DNA of 64,000 bases, taken from NCBI GenBank assembly GCA_002721815.1, contig PBLQ01000011.1, positions 1-64,000 of the forward strand. The letters are read 5' to 3'. The position numbers and the translations under genes are program-made. Positions 62,340 to 64,000 of the stretch are shown piece by piece (the stretch's first letter is position 1; every line of letters begins with the position of its first letter). Source of the DNA: Myxococcales bacterium (GTDB lineage Bacteria; Myxococcota; UBA727; GCA-2721815). The notes under the pieces were generated by a model. That model did no database searches and was not told the origin of the DNA. It worked only from the letters and a program-made list of their open reading frames with translations.

Positions 62340-63163
62340 CAAAAAATCAATGTAAAATGGGAGATGTCACCATTGGCCAAGGGCAACCTCTGGCCTTCAT
62401 TTGCGGTCCCTGCGTGGCTGAAGATGAAAATATGGCTCAGGACTATGCCGCTCGACTTAAAGCGCTCTCCGAAAAGCACCAAATTCCCATGGTTTTTAAG
62501 GCCAGTTTTGACAAGGCGAACCGGACCTCTATCACCAGCTACAGGGGACCCGGTGCTCAGAAGGGCCTCCCCTTTCTCAAAGAAGCAGCAGAGACCAATG
62601 GGCTGCCACTGTTGGTGGATGTACACCAGCCCGAACAGGCTGCATTGGCCGCCGAATTCGCAGATGTGCTCCAGATTCCAGCCTTCTTGTGCCGACAAAC
62701 AGACCTTTTGGTGGCGTGCGCCGAAACTGGCAAACCTGTGAACGTGAAAAAGGGCCAATTCTTGGCACCTCAAGACATGGCCCACGTGGTGAAAAAACTT
62801 GAAGCCAGCGGTGCGGGCAACATTAGCGTCACCGAACGCGGAACCGCCTTCGGTTACCACAACTTGGTTGTAGACATGCGATCCCTCATGATTATGGGTG
62901 ATTTGGGGGTCCCGGTGGTGTTTGATGCGACCCATTCCGTCCAACTGCCTGGGGCTGGGGATGGCAAAAGTGGGGGCCAGCGTGAATTTGTGATGCCTCT
63001 GGCTCGGGCGGCTGTGGCCGTTGGCTGTGACGCCATTTATGCTGAAGTCCACCACAATCCGGAAATTGCTAAAAGCGATGGTCCCAACGCCCTTACCTTC
63101 GAAATGTTAGACGATCTGATGGGCGCCCTTTTACGCATTCGAAATGCGGCCGAAAATCCATAA
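62336..63163 (+). CDS. kdsA: 3-deoxy-8-phosphooctulonate synthase (Kdo-8-P synthase)
   Basis: Condenses arabinose-5-phosphate with PEP to make Kdo-8-phosphate. The 275 residues show FICGPCVAEDENMAQDYAARL, VFKASFDKANRTSITSYRGPG, LVDVHQPEQAALAAEFADVLQIPAFLCRQTDLL and YAEVHHNPEIAKSDGPNAL. Cys-26 in GPC stands where metal-dependent (class II) enzymes have Cys and metal-free ones Asn, so this is probably metal-dependent. It starts in the ATGA overlap with the unknown protein. Confidence 0.96.
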   Translation: MTKNQCKMGDVTIGQGQPLAFICGPCVAEDENMAQDYAARLKALSEKHQIPMVFKASFDKANRTSITSYRGPGAQKGLPFLKEAAETNGLPLLVDVHQPEQAALAAEFADVLQIPAFLCRQTDLLVACAETGKPVNVKKGQFLAPQDMAHVVKKLEASGAGNISVTERGTAFGYHNLVVDMRSLMIMGDLGVPVVFDATHSVQLPGAGDGKSGGQREFVMPLARAAVAVGCDAIYAEVHHNPEIAKSDGPNALTFEMLDDLMGALLRIRNAAENP

Positions 63164-63262
63164 TTTTTGAGCCAAAACCCTTGAGAGCCGTTGCAATGAA
63201 GCCCAGAACGGTGTTGAATATGGGCTTTAGCTGAAATGCAATAAGATCAAGGGGATGAAACC

Positions 63263-64000
63263 ATGCCGGGCCTTTTGCGACCCTTCCATTTAATAGCTCT
63301 CACAGGGGTTCTGCTCTGCACCACATTCACGGTTGGCTGCGTGACCGATGATGCCCCCAAGCGCACACGCGTGGCCCCATCTCCCATGTTCAACCAACCC
63401 AGGGATTACAAGCCTGCCCAGTTGGGCCCGGTGGACCCGGTGGCCATCTCATTCGCCCTGGCAGAAGCGGAAGATGCCATCGCACGTGGCGTACAAAAAA
63501 ACCTGCAGGCTCAAAAACAAACAGATATGGCCACCTCCAGCAAATCATTGTTTGCTTTCTACTGGGCCGAAGCTGACGAATACGAACGATGGAAATATTT
63601 TAACAAGTTTAAGAACGACCACCGCGCGCAAATCTTTGGTCCTCTTGGCATCTGCTTGATTTACACCGAGTGGCGTGTGACCGAACACGCCGAGAAGCCT
63701 TGTGCCCAGGTTCGAAAAAAGTTTGGTGACTTATCAGTCATGGAAGTCGCCCAAGGTCGCTACTGGGAAGGTAAAGGCAACACCGTTGAAGCCCTCAAGC
63801 ACTACAACAACGCTGTGGAAATTAACAGTGAGGACGTGTCTGCCCACCTGGCCATCGGCAACTTGAAGGCAGCCAACGGCGATGGCTCTAGTGCGCTTAA
63901 AGCATGGGACCGCTCCATTCGAGCCTGGCCAAAATGTTTTAGATGTTATCGGGCCAAAGCCCAATTTGTGGAGGCCAAATTCGGACTGTCAGACGCATTG
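63263..64000 (+). CDS. TPR-containing lipoprotein, truncated by window end
   Basis: Open frame from ATG 63263 (AAGGGG eight bases ahead) to the last base, 246 codons seen, no stop. The start MPGLLRPFHLIALTGVLLCTT ends in a lipobox VGC (Cys-26), so it is a lipoprotein. From about residue 170 TPR repeats are visible (VAQGRYWEGKGNTVEALKHYNNAVEINSEDVSAHLAIGNLKAANGDGSSALKAWDRSIRAWPKCFRCYRAKAQF). Function unknown; such lipoproteins often assemble surface or motility complexes in this lineage. It follows kdsA by 99 bases. Confidence 0.85.
   Translation, partial: MPGLLRPFHLIALTGVLLCTTFTVGCVTDDAPKRTRVAPSPMFNQPRDYKPAQLGPVDPVAISFALAEAEDAIARGVQKNLQAQKQTDMATSSKSLFAFYWAEADEYERWKYFNKFKNDHRAQIFGPLGICLIYTEWRVTEHAEKPCAQVRKKFGDLSVMEVAQGRYWEGKGNTVEALKHYNNAVEINSEDVSAHLAIGNLKAANGDGSSALKAWDRSIRAWPKCFRCYRAKAQFVEAKFGLSDAL

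Noticed and set aside
62174-63055. 293-codon minus-strand frame opposite kdsA
   Set aside because: Shadow of a well-conserved enzyme gene.
1-64000. CRISPR arrays, insertion sequences, prophage or integron genes
   Set aside because: No regular spaced repeats, transposase, integrase or phage structural motifs seen by eye.

Overview
The window looks like a chromosomal segment of a flagellated, Gram-negative bacterium of the old deltaproteobacterial grade, most plausibly a member or relative of Myxococcota. Kdo biosynthesis (kdsA, kdsB), a TolC-family protein and lipoproteins show an outer membrane. The lineage guess rests on a CarD/CdnL regulator, a myxobacterial-style Ser/Thr kinase, a GldA/F/G-type ABC set, a Cys-rich lipoprotein, and an imuA-imuB pair behind an operator resembling the published Myxococcus LexA box. 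No 16S gene is present, so the taxonomy is inference.

Layout. 1-9195 (+): the end of one flagellin gene, a second complete flagellin, fliD and fliS behind a sigma-28-like promoter, then two TPR/GT41 (O-GlcNAc-transferase-like) proteins and a GT2-TPR protein in a tightly coupled run that looks like flagellin glycosylation. 9196-9914 is a gene-poor gap with a bidirectional terminator. 9915-19239 is mostly minus strand: pgeF, an unknown protein, an alpha/beta hydrolase (+), a four-gene Gld-like ABC system with its own promoter, an acyl-CoA dehydrogenase and a membrane-anchored methyltransferase.

19266-37302 (minus): a fused str-S10-spc-alpha block from rpsL to rplQ with fusA, tuf, secY, adk and rpoA. 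It has a strong promoter and a structured leader of about 250 nt holding an attenuator-like hairpin. The slots normally holding rplC, rpsN, map/infA and rpsD are empty. rpmJ (37 codons) is present.

37379-50053: a Ser/Thr kinase, a beta-barrel-like protein, the SOS mutagenesis pair imuA-imuB with a LexA-like palindrome in the promoter spacer, a TPR protein, an aldo/keto reductase, a CPBP intramembrane protease, panB, smpB, an AstA-like acyltransferase, a MarR regulator, a GT2-Rossmann fusion and a Cys-rich lipoprotein. 50054-64000: tatA, cysS, an unknown membrane protein, carD, a TolC-family protein, an apparent minus-strand operon (cyclic-nucleotide-binding protein, rsmE, zinc-ribbon/RDD protein, MshEN-GAF protein, unknown small protein), then kdsB-pyrG-unknown-kdsA and a truncated TPR lipoprotein at the right edge.

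No tRNA, rRNA, CRISPR array, insertion sequence or prophage was recognised by eye. The strongest candidates for something undescribed are the flagellin-linked double GT41 cluster, the LexA-type control of imuAB, the rpsL leader and the depleted ribosomal operon.
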